The notes: generated by a model from the letters alone, not told the origin. DNA of 64,000 bases from M3007 sp044230315 (GCA_044230315.1 JBGARJ010000007.1:120330-184329); one strand, 5' to 3'; counted from the first letter of the stretch, positions 25,462 to 35,613 are shown. Program-made: numbers and translations.

Positions 25462-26316
25462 ATGGCGCGAATACCTACCACTTTTTTATTGCTGCTTGCA
25501 TCCGCCTGGCTTTGGCAATGCGGCGTGTCCGACAAGCCGCCTAAGGAGGGCGACCGGCTGCTGGCAAAAGTGTACAACAAGACCTTGTATCTGTCTGAGT
25601 TGGACGGCATTGTGCCTGAAGGCACCGTACCGAACGACAGCGTGCTCATGGTCACGGCTTATGTACAGCGCTGGGTGCGCGATCAGTTGCTCATGTATGA
25701 AGCGGAGCGCAATATTCCCAAAGACCTGAATATCGACAAACTCGTACGCGACTACCGCGCCAGCCTCGTGCGTTTCAATTTTGAACAGCAGATCATCGCC
25801 GAACAACTCGACAGCATCGTTTCAGAAGCCGAATTGAAAGCATTTTATGAAAACAACAAGGACCAGTTTCAGCTGGAAAACACCATTTTGAAGTGCCAGT
25901 TGCTCAAATTACCGCCTAACGCCCCGCAAAACGAAATCAACAAACTTTGGTACAGCCGCAATGCCTCCGACGAAGCCAAACTCCGCAGCTACGCCAAGCA
26001 GTGGGCGGCCCTGGCCCTGCTCGACCGGGAAAAATGGTATAAATTGGATGAGGTGGCCGCGCTTTTGCCCAAAGGAACGTTAACCTCCGACAATGTGGGC
26101 TCGCGGCGTGAAGGCACGCTCAGTGACGGCGACTTCCGGTATTTTTACCGCGTTCTGGAAACGGTGAAGGGCAAAGAAACCGCCCCCTTCGATTATGTAA
26201 AAGAGCAAGCGTCGAAAGTGATCCTGCACAAACGCAAGCAGGAATTACTCGAAAAATGGAAAGAAGACCTCTACCAAAAAGAATTGCGGCGGGAGAATAT
26301 TCAAATCATACAATGA
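25462..26316 (+). CDS. SurA-like periplasmic foldase lipoprotein (PpiC-associated)
   Basis: A 284-residue protein with a lipoprotein signal: a hydrophobic stretch followed by lipobox LWQC, so it is probably anchored at Cys18. The remainder looks like a SurA/PpiC chaperone arm with KVYNKTLYLSELDGI (the beginning of a SurA N-domain) and a helical segment with SEAELKAFYENNKDQFQLE. The parvulin core itself is weak, so it may be a chaperone without isomerase activity. It precedes a SurA homologue by 58 bases and then BamA, so a role in outer-membrane protein folding is likely. The start is the ATG at 25462; an upstream GTG at 25438 is in frame. Confidence 0.7.
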   Translation: MARIPTTFLLLLASAWLWQCGVSDKPPKEGDRLLAKVYNKTLYLSELDGIVPEGTVPNDSVLMVTAYVQRWVRDQLLMYEAERNIPKDLNIDKLVRDYRASLVRFNFEQQIIAEQLDSIVSEAELKAFYENNKDQFQLENTILKCQLLKLPPNAPQNEINKLWYSRNASDEAKLRSYAKQWAALALLDREKWYKLDEVAALLPKGTLTSDNVGSRREGTLSDGDFRYFYRVLETVKGKETAPFDYVKEQASKVILHKRKQELLEKWKEDLYQKELRRENIQIIQ

Positions 26317-26374
26317 AAACCGGTCACCCCCGGACAACCGGCGACCAACCAATTAACGACTATACTATCCGAAC

Positions 26375-27745
26375 ATGACTATACGGTCTCTGAGTATTCT
26401 GTTTTTGCTGCTCCCGGCATGCCTCGTTGCCCAGGAAGAAAAAGCAGTGATCGACAAAGTGGTAGCCACCGTCGGTGGCGAAATTATTTTGCTGAGCGAA
26501 GTGCAGGAGCAAATGTCGTATGCCCGCCAGCAACAAAAAGATTTGCCCGAAGAATATGCCTGCGTAGTCATGCAAAACCTGCTGGTGCAAAAACTCCTGG
26601 TCAATCAGGCCAAACTCGACTCGGTGACCGTCAAAGACGAGGAAGTCGAAAACCAACTGGACGCCCGGATCGAACGCTTGCGCACCTATTTCAACCAGGA
26701 CGACAAAGCCATCGAAGACTATTACGGCCAGAACGTCAACGACATCAAAGAGCAAATGCGCGCCGATATGCACAATCAGCTGCTGGCCGAGCGCATGCAA
26801 AGCAAGATCACCGAAAAGGCGACTATTACGCCCTCCGAAGTACAAACGTTTTTCAGCAACATCCCGAAGGACTCGCTGCCATTCTTCAACTCCGAAGTAG
26901 AAATACGCGAACTCGTGTACAAGCCCCCGGTCAATGCCGAAGAAAAAGTCAAGGCCCGGGAACGCATCGACGATTTGCGCAAACGCATCACCGAAGGCGG
27001 CGAGAGTTTTGCCGAACTGGCCAAGAAATACAGCGAAGACACCGGCAGCGGCTCCAACGGCGGCGACCTCGGCTGGCAAAAACGCGGCACCTTCGTATCC
27101 GAGTTTGAAGCCATGGTGTACAAACTGGAACCCGACCAGATCAGCCCGGTCGTCGAAACTGAATTCGGTTTCCACATCATCCAGTTGCTCGAACGCCGCG
27201 GCAACCTGGTGCATGCCCGCCATATCCTGATCAAACCGGAAGTCACCGACGAAGACCTGAAAAAAGCCGAAGCCAAGCTCGACTCGATCCGCCAGATGAT
27301 CGTCGACAATAAGATCAACTTCAGCGCAGCCGTCAAAATATTCGGCGACAAAAACACCCCCAGTTACAACAACGACGGCCGCGTGGCCAACCCCCGCTCG
27401 GGCAATACCTACTTCGAAGTGGCCGACCTCGATACCAATATCTTCTTTGCCATAGACGGGCTCAACGCTGGCGATATCTCCGAACCGGTGCCGTTCCGCA
27501 GCCCCGACGGCACCAAGTACTACCGCCTGGTACAACTTCAAAGCCGTTCCAAACCGCACAAGGCCGATCTCAAGCAAGACTACAACAAGATACAGGCGGC
27601 AGCGCTCGAACAAAAGAAGGCCGAATACACCGAAAAATGGGTGCTCGAAAAACTCCGCAACACCTACCTGTCGGTCGGCCCGTTGTACCACGACTGCCCG
27701 AACCTGCAGGTCTTTTTCACCCAAAGTCAACCCGTACGCCCGTAA
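26375..27745 (+). CDS. surA: Peptidylprolyl isomerase SurA
   Basis: A periplasmic chaperone with peptidyl-prolyl isomerase domains that escorts unfolded outer-membrane proteins to the BAM complex. The 456-residue protein has a signal peptide (SILFLLLPACLVAQ), a SurA N-terminal helical domain beginning AVIDKVVATVGGEIILLSEV, and two parvulin domains. The first contains GGESFAELAKKYSEDTGSG and GGDLGW; the second begins VHARHILIKPEV. Length and order match SurA. It lies between the lipoprotein gene and bamA on the same strand. Confidence 0.9.
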   Translation: MTIRSLSILFLLLPACLVAQEEKAVIDKVVATVGGEIILLSEVQEQMSYARQQQKDLPEEYACVVMQNLLVQKLLVNQAKLDSVTVKDEEVENQLDARIERLRTYFNQDDKAIEDYYGQNVNDIKEQMRADMHNQLLAERMQSKITEKATITPSEVQTFFSNIPKDSLPFFNSEVEIRELVYKPPVNAEEKVKARERIDDLRKRITEGGESFAELAKKYSEDTGSGSNGGDLGWQKRGTFVSEFEAMVYKLEPDQISPVVETEFGFHIIQLLERRGNLVHARHILIKPEVTDEDLKKAEAKLDSIRQMIVDNKINFSAAVKIFGDKNTPSYNNDGRVANPRSGNTYFEVADLDTNIFFAIDGLNAGDISEPVPFRSPDGTKYYRLVQLQSRSKPHKADLKQDYNKIQAAALEQKKAEYTEKWVLEKLRNTYLSVGPLYHDCPNLQVFFTQSQPVRP

Positions 27746-27839
27746 AACCAGGGCCGAACCGGCCTGAGGCAGCAGGCAACGCGCTCAGCTGCCCCCCGCC
27801 GGCCGCCTATCTTTCGCCCATTTTAGCATTCGTTAATAG

Positions 27840-30383
27840 ATGACCATGAAATTGCCCATCCTCGGCCTTTTGCTGCTCACCCTCGGCGCCACCGCCCTGC
27901 ACGCGCAAACTCCTGCCGATACCCTGTTGCCCATTCTGCCATACGACCAACCCAAAGAATACGAAATTGGCGGGGTGCGCGTCACAGGCACCCAATATGC
28001 CGACCCGCAGGCCCTGATCTCTATCGCGGGCTTCCGGGTGGGCGACAAGATCCGCGTACCGGGCGCTGTCGTCACCAAAGCCGTGCAGGCGCTGTGGAAC
28101 CTGCGCTTGTTCACCGACGTGCAAATCCTGAAAGAACGCACCCAGGGCAATACGATCTTTCTGGAAATCGCCGTGCAGGAATTGCCGCGCTACACCCGGC
28201 ACTCGTACACCGGCGTGAAGAAAAACAAACACGAAGACCTGAACGGCGTAGTCAATAAGTTTGTCCAGAAAGGCGCCATCCTGACCGACAATATCAAGGC
28301 TTCGCTGCAATATGGCCTGGAAAAATACTACATCGATAAAGGATACCTGAACGCCCATGTGGCGATCAAGGTAACACCCGACGAACGGTCGGTGAATGCC
28401 GTGAAACTCGAGTTCGTGGTCAATCCGGGTAAACGGGTCAAAATCCGCGACATCCGCTTCGTGGGCAATGAAAACGTGAAGTCGAGGGTCCTGCGGAAAA
28501 AAATGAAAAACACTTCGCGCAAGCGGCGGATTTTCAAAAAATCCAAACTCGTGCACACCGAATACGAGGAAGACAAGCACGCGATCGAAGAATACTACAA
28601 CACCGTCGGATTCCGCGACGCCCGCGTCCTGAGCGACAGCGTTTGGCGCACGCCCAAAGGCGATGTCATGGTACAGCTGAACATCGAGGAAGGGCATCGG
28701 TATTATTTCCGGCACGTCATCTGGAAAGGCAATACCATTTACGAAACCAAATTTCTCGACCAGGTGCTGGGGATCAACAAAGGGGATGTGTACAACCAGG
28801 AATTGCTCAATACCCGGCTGCAATTCAGCCAGGACGGCCGCGACATCTCCTCGCTGTACCTCGACAACGGCTACCTCTTTTTCCGCGTCGACCCCGTGGA
28901 AACCGCTATCGACAACGACTCCATCGACCTCGAGCTCCGCATCTATGAAGGCCCGCAGGCGACCATCGACCGCGTAGTGATCAAAGGCAACGACCGCACC
29001 CACGAACACGTCATCCGCCGCGAGCTCTACACCCGCCCGGGCGACAAATTCAGCCGGTCCGATATCATCCGCTCACAGCGTGAAATCGTCAACCTCGGCT
29101 ATTTCAACCCCGAATCGCTCGGCATCAACACCCCCGTAAACCCCGACCGCGGTACCGTCGACATCGAATACACCGTGGAAGAAAAGCCCTCCGATCAGCT
29201 GGAACTGTCGGCCGGCTACCAACCCAGCACAGCGTATACCCGCGGCGGGGTGATCGGCACCCTGGGGGTCACGTTCAACAACTTTTCGATCCGGAACATC
29301 AAAAACAAAGCCGCCTGGAATCCCCTGCCACAAGGCGACGGCCAGCGTTTCAGCGTGCGCGGCCAAACCTCGGGTCAAAACTTCCAGTCGTACAACGCCT
29401 CCTTCACCGAACCCTGGCTGGGTGGCAAAAAACCCAACTCGCTCACCGTCGCCGGCTTCTACAACCGCTACGCTTACGGCTTTGAAGGGGCGTCTACTTA
29501 CCAGCGCCTCGACATCATTCAGGGCACGGTTGGTTTCGGCACCCGCCTGAAATGGCCCGACGATAACTTTATTTTCCGCGCCGACCTCGACATCCAGACC
29601 CTCAAACTGAACAACTGGTCGGGCTTCCGCGACGACCTGGGCCGGGTAGTCACGCAAGGCACCTTCCACAATTACAACGTAGGCCTCACCCTGGCCCGCA
29701 ACAGCGTCAACGACCCGATTTTCCCTAAAACCGGTTCGCTGATCTCCGTCAAAGTGCAAGCCACCCCGCCGTATTCGTGGTTTCATGACAAGTCGTTCTA
29801 CCAAAGCGAAAACGTGCAGGATATTTACCGCTATGTGGAGTACGTGAAATGGCGCATCGACGCCGAATGGTACACCACCCTGGTCGGCAAACTCGTGTTG
29901 AAAACCCAGGCCAAAATCGGTATTCTCGATCAATGGTCGTCCAAAACGGGGCTCAGCCCTTTCGAGCGCTTCGAACTCGGCGGCGACGGCCTCAACAACC
30001 AGACCTTCGGCCTCAACGGCCGCGACATTATCAGCCTGCGCGGGTATGAAGTGAGCGATATCATGACGCCGTTCCCCGGCGGAGCGGGCGTGTTCAACAA
30101 ATACACCGTCGAGCTCCGCTACCCGATCTCGCTCAACCCGCAAAGCACGATCTTCGTAACGGCCTTCGCCCAGGGCGGCAATGCCTGGCAGCAAGCCCGC
30201 GATTTCAACCCCTTCGACCTGCGCCGCTCGGCCGGTATCGGCCTCCGCGTCTTCCTGCCCATGTTCGGCACGCTGGGCTTCGACTACGGCATCGGCTTTG
30301 ACAAACCGGCATTGATCGGCCGCAGTAAAAAGTGGTCAGACTATGCCAAGTTCAACATCGTGCTGGGCTTCGAACCCGATTGA
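27840..30383 (+). CDS. bamA: Outer membrane protein assembly factor BamA
   Basis: The central BAM-complex protein, which inserts beta-barrels into the outer membrane. The 847-residue protein has a signal peptide ending LHAQ, about five POTRA domains (residues ~40-460, for example IGGVRVTGTQYADPQALISI), and a C-terminal Omp85 barrel. The barrel part contains the conserved MRGY-like loop, here ISLRGYEVSD, and ends in NIVLGFEPD. Starts are ATG ACC ATG at 27840/27846. It follows surA by 94 bases, the expected functional partnership. Confidence 0.94.
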   Translation: MTMKLPILGLLLLTLGATALHAQTPADTLLPILPYDQPKEYEIGGVRVTGTQYADPQALISIAGFRVGDKIRVPGAVVTKAVQALWNLRLFTDVQILKERTQGNTIFLEIAVQELPRYTRHSYTGVKKNKHEDLNGVVNKFVQKGAILTDNIKASLQYGLEKYYIDKGYLNAHVAIKVTPDERSVNAVKLEFVVNPGKRVKIRDIRFVGNENVKSRVLRKKMKNTSRKRRIFKKSKLVHTEYEEDKHAIEEYYNTVGFRDARVLSDSVWRTPKGDVMVQLNIEEGHRYYFRHVIWKGNTIYETKFLDQVLGINKGDVYNQELLNTRLQFSQDGRDISSLYLDNGYLFFRVDPVETAIDNDSIDLELRIYEGPQATIDRVVIKGNDRTHEHVIRRELYTRPGDKFSRSDIIRSQREIVNLGYFNPESLGINTPVNPDRGTVDIEYTVEEKPSDQLELSAGYQPSTAYTRGGVIGTLGVTFNNFSIRNIKNKAAWNPLPQGDGQRFSVRGQTSGQNFQSYNASFTEPWLGGKKPNSLTVAGFYNRYAYGFEGASTYQRLDIIQGTVGFGTRLKWPDDNFIFRADLDIQTLKLNNWSGFRDDLGRVVTQGTFHNYNVGLTLARNSVNDPIFPKTGSLISVKVQATPPYSWFHDKSFYQSENVQDIYRYVEYVKWRIDAEWYTTLVGKLVLKTQAKIGILDQWSSKTGLSPFERFELGGDGLNNQTFGLNGRDIISLRGYEVSDIMTPFPGGAGVFNKYTVELRYPISLNPQSTIFVTAFAQGGNAWQQARDFNPFDLRRSAGIGLRVFLPMFGTLGFDYGIGFDKPALIGRSKKWSDYAKFNIVLGFEPD

Positions 30384-30401
30384 TCAGTTGAGAACAGCCG
30401 T

Positions 30402-30746
30402 ATGACCCGAACCTTATCCACGGCCGCACATCCTGTTGGAACGTTTCGACGAGCGTGTGGTGTTCTGCGTAATGCTGACGGCCTGCCTGTTGCCGCTTTG
30501 GACCAGCGCCTATTTTCTGACCGGCGACGGCCCCTGCCACCTGCACAACGCCCGGGTACTGCTCGACTGGATACGCGATCAGCACCAGCCGTTCTACGAC
30601 GGTTTTACTGGTTGAACCGGAATTTTGACCCCAACTGGCTCAGCCACCTCGCGCTGGCCGGCTTGTTGCGCTTTTTTGAACCGCTGGTGGCGGAAAAACT
30701 GTTTTTAAGCGCCTATGTGCTCTGCTTCGGCCTGGGGAGGCCCTCT
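30402..30746 (+). pseudogene. Decayed N-terminal fragment of a membrane glycosyltransferase-like gene
   Basis: The 387-base gap after bamA holds a broken coding sequence. One frame reads LLERFDERVVFC...LTGDGPCHLHNARVLLDW up to FYDGF, then stops. Another frame resumes with FYWLNRNFDPNWLSHLALAG and a hydrophobic helix. Joining them needs one extra T in the TTTT run near 30600-30604, so a single-base deletion is likely. A second frame change near 30432 would join the only upstream ATG (30402). The sequence then ends abruptly at the mnmG 3' end, so the C-terminal bulk is missing. The 'GDGPCHLHNARVLLD' style recalls multi-pass membrane glycosyltransferases; the family is not certain. Confidence 0.6.
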
Positions 30747-30770
30747 ACGGCCGAAAGCCAAGGCGGTAGT

Positions 30771-32636
30771 TTACCGGCCCAAATGGATCAGCAACACGCT
30801 CACATCGGCCGGGCTCACCCCGGAGATGCGGCTGGCCTGCCCGATGGTGCGCGGTTTGTGCCGGGCGAGTTTGTCGCGCGCCTCGATGCTGAGGGCCGTG
30901 ATGGCGCGGTAGTCGAAGTTTTCGTGCAGGCGCACGTCTTCGAGGCGGTTCATTTTCTGCACCATTTCTTCCTCTTTGCGGATGTAGCCCTCGTATTTGA
31001 TGTTGATCTCGGCCAGTTCCACAAATTCGGTTTCATAAGGCGCCAGGAAGCGTTGCAGCTCGGGCAACGCCTGCGCGAGGGTGGCGATATTCACCTGCGG
31101 GCGCAGGAGAATGTTGTACAGTTTGACCTTTTGAGCCACAGGCGCCGAATCGACGGAAGCGAGATAGCCGTTGATCTCTTCGGGGCCAATGGACGCACTG
31201 CGGAAGAAGGTATCGATTTCGGCGGCAGCCTGTTGCTTGGTCTCCACCCGGCGCATCCGTTCGGCCGCACCCAACAGGCCCAGCCGTTGGGCGATGGGGG
31301 TGAGGCGCAGGTCGGCGTTGTCTTGCCGCAGTAAAATGCGGTATTCGGCCCTACTGGTAAACATGCGGTAGGGCTCCTGGGTACCTTTGTTCACGAGGTC
31401 GTCGATCAGGACGCCGATGTAAGCCTCGGAGCGTTTGAGCACCAGCGGCTCGGCTTCGCGTACCGCCAAAGCGGCATTGAGGCCGGCCATGAGGCCCTGG
31501 CAGGCGGCTTCTTCGTAGCCCGTGGTGCCATTGATCTGGCCGGCGAAAAAGAGGTTTTTCACCAGGTTGGTTTCCAGAGTCAGTTGCAGTTGGGTGGGCG
31601 GGAAATAATCGTATTCAATGGCATAGCCGGGGCGGAACATCTTGGCGTTTTCCAGACCCGGGATTTCCCGCAGGGCCTTGTACTGCACATCTTCGGGCAG
31701 CGAGGAGGAGAAGCCGTTGATGTAAATTTCACAGGTATCGCGGCCCTCCGGCTCGATGAATAGCTGGTGAGCGGTTTTTTCGCTGAAGCGGTCGATCTTG
31801 TCTTCGATGCTGGGGCAGTACCGCGGCCCTACGCCCTGGATGCGCCCGGCAAACATAGGCGATTGCGCAAACCCCGTGCGCAGGATGTCGTGCACCTTTT
31901 GGTTGGTATAGGTGATATGGCAGGGCAACTGATCGGTCAGCGCGGGGGTGTCGGTGTACGAAAATTTGCCGGCCGGCGAATCGCCCGGTTGCAATTCCAT
32001 TTTGGAATAATCGAGCGTGCGGCCGTCGACCCGGGGCGGCGTGCCGGTTTTCATACGGCCGGCTTCGAAACCGAGCGCCACGAGTTGTTCGGTGATGCCG
32101 CGGGCGGCACTTTCCCCCGCGCGGCCGCCGCCGAATTGTTTTTCGCCGATGTGGATGATCCCGTTCAAAAACGTGCCGTTGGTAAGCACCACAGCCCGGC
32201 CCGCGATCTCCAGGCCCATACCCGTGCGCACGCCCTGCACGCGACCATCTTTGACCAACAGGCCGCTGACCATCTCTTGCCAAAAGTCGATGTTCGGGTG
32301 CGCTTCGAGCATTTGCCGCCATTTGCGGGCAAACTGCATCCGGTCGCTTTGCGCGCGCGGGCTCCACATGGCCGGTCCTTTGGAGCGGTTGAGCATGCGG
32401 AATTGCACCATTGTATGGTCCGTAACGATGCCCGAGTAGCCGCACAGGGCGTCAATTTCGCGCACGATCTGCCCTTTGGCCACACCGCCCATCGCGGGGT
32501 TGCAGCTCATCTGCGCGATCGTTTGCATATTCATGGTGGCCAGCAATACCTTGCAGCCGAGGTTGGCCGCCGCCGCCGCCGCCTCGCATCCGGCGTGGCC
32601 GGCGCCTACCACTATGACATCGTATGTTGGGAACAT
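30771..32636 (-). CDS. mnmG: tRNA uridine-5-carboxymethylaminomethyl modification enzyme MnmG (GidA)
   Basis: With MnmE it installs the cmnm5 group at the wobble uridine of several tRNAs. The 621-residue protein begins with the FAD-binding dinucleotide motif VIVVGAGHAGCEAA and carries the family signatures NPAMGGVAKGQIVREIDALC, GTPPRVDGRTLDYSK and GYEEAACQGLMAGLNAAL. The ATG at 32636 (MFPTYDVIVVG) is the natural start; an in-frame ATG at 32762 adds an unsupported extension. The gene ends against the decayed fragment behind bamA. Confidence 0.96.
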   Translation of the reverse strand: MFPTYDVIVVGAGHAGCEAAAAAANLGCKVLLATMNMQTIAQMSCNPAMGGVAKGQIVREIDALCGYSGIVTDHTMVQFRMLNRSKGPAMWSPRAQSDRMQFARKWRQMLEAHPNIDFWQEMVSGLLVKDGRVQGVRTGMGLEIAGRAVVLTNGTFLNGIIHIGEKQFGGGRAGESAARGITEQLVALGFEAGRMKTGTPPRVDGRTLDYSKMELQPGDSPAGKFSYTDTPALTDQLPCHITYTNQKVHDILRTGFAQSPMFAGRIQGVGPRYCPSIEDKIDRFSEKTAHQLFIEPEGRDTCEIYINGFSSSLPEDVQYKALREIPGLENAKMFRPGYAIEYDYFPPTQLQLTLETNLVKNLFFAGQINGTTGYEEAACQGLMAGLNAALAVREAEPLVLKRSEAYIGVLIDDLVNKGTQEPYRMFTSRAEYRILLRQDNADLRLTPIAQRLGLLGAAERMRRVETKQQAAAEIDTFFRSASIGPEEINGYLASVDSAPVAQKVKLYNILLRPQVNIATLAQALPELQRFLAPYETEFVELAEINIKYEGYIRKEEEMVQKMNRLEDVRLHENFDYRAITALSIEARDKLARHKPRTIGQASRISGVSPADVSVLLIHLGR

Positions 32637-32916
32637 CGGATTCGTACGAAATTTGGCGTTTGCCCTAAGGCTTCGGGGAAAGTTCGGAATTAACCGTTTT
32701 TTGCTAAAAAGGTTGCAAAGATAGGTTTTTTCGCGGGTTGGCGGGTGGATGCCCGATTGCAACCGGTACGCTGGCAGATTCAGCCGAAGGATTTGTTAAA
32801 CAACAACTTGGCAGGTTTTATCATGAAAGGATCATCCGAGCTGTTGCCTCGCCAACAGCAAACCGTACCGGGCTATTGTTCTAAAACCGCTGTGCAACGG
32901 GAAAGTGCGATCCGGC

Positions 32917-33609
32917 TTATTCGTTTTGACAGGTCTGGATGTGCAACATGCGCGTATCCAGGCAAAACGCGAGGAGCCGCCCCAGGGCATTGCCGCTTCG
33001 ACCCAGACGGGCGTACACGCAGCCGTTGTCCAGATTCAAATATTGTTGTTCGGCCAGGCAGTCGTACTGTGCCCGGATCGTTTCCAGGCTTTCGGGGGTA
33101 TGGCCGTGCAGAACAATGCGCGTGCCCAGCCATCCGTAGTCGATCTGGTCGTACCAGCGGCGCATCCACAGCAGTGTTTCCGGTTCGTTCAGCGGGTCGG
33201 CGCAGGTGAAATCGAGTCCGCCGTGCACGCACAGGTACCCCATAGTTTCAAACCAGAATGGCATGGATTGGAAAAAGCGGAGGTATTTGACCGGGATGTC
33301 TTCCGGTTTTTGCACGCCGAAACTTTCCAGGGTTTGCCGGCCGCCGTTGAACAGCCAGGTTTCGAGGTCGCGGCTGCCATGCAGCGTCTCCAGCAACAAT
33401 TGCTCGTGGTTGCCGCGGATGCAAACCACCTCGTGGCCTGCTTTGCGGAGGGAAAAAACCGTATCGACCACCTGTTTGGAAGCGGGTCCGCGGTCGATCA
33501 GGTCGCCCAGCAAAATCAGCCGGTCGCCCGGGTGCAGGGGCAGCGCTTTGAGCAGTGCCCGGAAGGTGCGGTTGCACCCGTGGATATCGCCGATGGCAAA
33601 GGTTGACAT
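32917..33609 (-). CDS. Ser/Thr protein phosphatase (PPP family metallophosphoesterase)
   Basis: A 230-residue calcineurin-type phosphatase. The metal-binding motifs are all present in order: GDIHG, GDLIDRGP, GNHE and the later HGG and GHTP histidines. The compact size resembles bacterial PrpA/B and lambda phosphatase. A substrate cannot be named, and Ap4A hydrolysis is possible. It is a cytoplasmic protein without signal peptide. The start is ATG at 33609. It lies between the TPR lipoprotein gene and mnmG, all on the minus strand. Confidence 0.88.
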   Translation of the reverse strand: MSTFAIGDIHGCNRTFRALLKALPLHPGDRLILLGDLIDRGPASKQVVDTVFSLRKAGHEVVCIRGNHEQLLLETLHGSRDLETWLFNGGRQTLESFGVQKPEDIPVKYLRFFQSMPFWFETMGYLCVHGGLDFTCADPLNEPETLLWMRRWYDQIDYGWLGTRIVLHGHTPESLETIRAQYDCLAEQQYLNLDNGCVYARLGRSGNALGRLLAFCLDTRMLHIQTCQNE

Positions 33610-33650
33610 GTCTTGAAGGCGCGGGTGATAGTGTTTCTCAAACAGCCGCT

Positions 33651-34682
33651 CTACCGCTTTACGCCTTTTTCCAGGCGTTCCAGGGCTTCCCTGGGCTCGG
33701 GATAGTTTGGCGACATTTTGCTGGCCTGTGTATAATCGGCTTTGGCGGCAGCCAAATTGCCCTGCAGCTCGGCGGTATGCCCCCGGTAATAATAGGCCAT
33801 GATAAAGAGCGGATCGGTTTTGATCGCAATATCAAAATGGTCGTACGCTTTTTGCAACGAATCCAGTTCGAGGTAGATCATGCCCATATCGAAATAGGCG
33901 TTGGAGTAGTCTGGGTTGCGCAGGATGATATCGCGGTAAACGGCGAAGGCCTTGTCGAACTCGCCCCGCGTTTTGTAGAAAGCGGCTTTATACTCGCGCG
34001 TTTCCAGGTCGGTAGAGTCGATGCGCAGGGCGTTGTCGAAGTATTGCACGGCGACGGGGTTGTTGCGCCGCGCAAAAATACGCCCGAGAAACCGCCACGC
34101 ATCGGCGTTGTCGGCATCGAGCTGAACCGATTTTTGCAGCGCGGCGATGGCGCGCGTGGTATCGCTCATATCGAGCGCAATACGGCCGGTCATGAAATAG
34201 CCTTCGGCATTTTGCGGGTCGCGTTGCAGCACCTTATCCACGGTTGCCAGCGCATCGCTGTGCTGCTGTACGATGAGTTGGAATTCGCTCAGTTTGAGCA
34301 GCGTAGGGATGCGGTCGGGAAACAGCCGGGCGGCGGTTTTCAGCACATCGATGGCGCGCCGCGAATCGTTGGGCCGGGCATAGTCGAGCAATACGTCGGC
34401 CATTAAATGGTAATACTGCGGCCGCATCGAATCCAGCTGGATCGCGTGGGCCAGGTCCTTGAGCGCTTCATCGTACCCTTCGAGGTTGTAATACACCGCG
34501 GCGCGGCGAAAGAGCAGCGAGTCGTTGTCGGGGTTTTGGGCCAGCAATTGATTCAGTTGATTGAGTTCCGGATTGGCCTGAGCGGCCGGGTTGGCAGCAG
34601 GCCTATTCTTGGGGTCGTTTTTACAGGCAAAGAGCGCCAAGAGGCAAGCGGTCGTCAACACAAAAGCAATGGAACGTATCAT
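33651..34682 (-). CDS. TPR-repeat lipoprotein
   Basis: A 343-residue protein with a lipoprotein signal (IAFVLTTACLLALFAC, lipobox LFAC) and then about eight TPR units, such as ALKDLAHAIQLDSMRPQYYH and GDLAAAKADY-type helices near the end. TPRs form a protein-binding superhelix. It is probably anchored in the outer membrane facing the periplasm and may serve in envelope assembly or gliding, but that is inference. The start is set at the ATG at 34682, before the signal; a much longer upstream reading frame exists but is only the antisense of the esterase gene. Confidence 0.82.
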   Translation of the reverse strand: MIRSIAFVLTTACLLALFACKNDPKNRPAANPAAQANPELNQLNQLLAQNPDNDSLLFRRAAVYYNLEGYDEALKDLAHAIQLDSMRPQYYHLMADVLLDYARPNDSRRAIDVLKTAARLFPDRIPTLLKLSEFQLIVQQHSDALATVDKVLQRDPQNAEGYFMTGRIALDMSDTTRAIAALQKSVQLDADNADAWRFLGRIFARRNNPVAVQYFDNALRIDSTDLETREYKAAFYKTRGEFDKAFAVYRDIILRNPDYSNAYFDMGMIYLELDSLQKAYDHFDIAIKTDPLFIMAYYYRGHTAELQGNLAAAKADYTQASKMSPNYPEPREALERLEKGVKR

Positions 34683-34841
34683 ATTTGTTTGGTGGGTGGC
34701 TTCGGTACAAAAAGGAGCAGCCGCGAAATTACGGCGCTTTCGGGTGCCCGGCAGGGGCAAATTTCGCCAATGACCGGGCTCGGCCCGTATTTTTGTTGAA
34801 CAAACCAACCGCCCCGTCGTTTTGAGGGGACACGTCCTGCC

Positions 34842-35603
34842 ATGCAATTGTATTCCCGCGAATTTGGCCAGGGGCCCCCGGTGGTGATCCTGCACGGGTT
34901 GTTCGGTTTTTCCGACAACTGGCAGACGGTCGCCAAAGCCCTGTCCGACACCCACCTGGTCATCACCCCCGACCTGCGCAACCACGGCCGCTCGCCCCAG
35001 GTGCCTACGCATACGTACCCGGAAATGGCGGCCGATCTCAAGGTCTTCCTCGAGGAACACTGGGTTTTCTCCACGGCGCTCATCGGGCATTCCATGGGCG
35101 GCAAGGTGGCCATGCAATTCGCCCTCGAACACCCCGATATGGTGGAAAAACTCGTCGTGGTCGATATCGCACCGGGCCGGGCCGACGACAACCACCACGC
35201 GATTTTCCAGGCGTTGCTCGACCTCGATCCGGGCCGCATCACCAGCCGGCAGGAAGCCGATGCTTTTTTGGCCGCGCGTATACCCGACCCCGGCGTCCGC
35301 CAGTTTCTTCTGAAAAATATTACCCGGCATGCCGACGGCACCTACGTCTGGAAAATGAACCTCCCGGTGCTCTGGCAGGCCTATCCCGAGATCCTGGCCG
35401 GCGTGAGCGGTGGCGAACCGTTCGACAAGCCCACGCTTTTTGTGCGCGGCAGCCGGTCGGATTATATCAAAGACGCCGATTTTGCGTTAATCAAAACGCT
35501 GTTCCCGCAGGCCGGGATCGTCACGGTGGAAGGTGCCGGCCATTGGGTGCACGCCGACCAGCCCGAGGCGCTGCTGGGTATCCTGCGGCAATTCCTGGGA
35601 TGA
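34842..35603 (+). CDS. Alpha/beta hydrolase (YbfF-like esterase)
   Basis: A 253-residue alpha/beta hydrolase. The oxyanion-hole motif is LHGLFGFSDNW, the nucleophile elbow is GHSMGG (Ser84), and the catalytic His is in GAGHWVHADQP near the C-terminus. The layout and length match the YbfF/YtxM esterase subfamily, for which the physiological substrate is unclear. It is divergent from the TPR lipoprotein gene. Its stop codon is followed within 12 bases by the third GTTTCA array. Confidence 0.88.
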   Translation: MQLYSREFGQGPPVVILHGLFGFSDNWQTVAKALSDTHLVITPDLRNHGRSPQVPTHTYPEMAADLKVFLEEHWVFSTALIGHSMGGKVAMQFALEHPDMVEKLVVVDIAPGRADDNHHAIFQALLDLDPGRITSRQEADAFLAARIPDPGVRQFLLKNITRHADGTYVWKMNLPVLWQAYPEILAGVSGGEPFDKPTLFVRGSRSDYIKDADFALIKTLFPQAGIVTVEGAGHWVHADQPEALLGILRQFLG

Positions 35604-35613
35604 AGTGGGGCAG

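Noticed and set aside
33651..35330. 559-codon version of the TPR lipoprotein starting at 35330
   Set aside because: The added part is antisense to the esterase gene, and the natural start with a lipoprotein signal peptide is at 34682.
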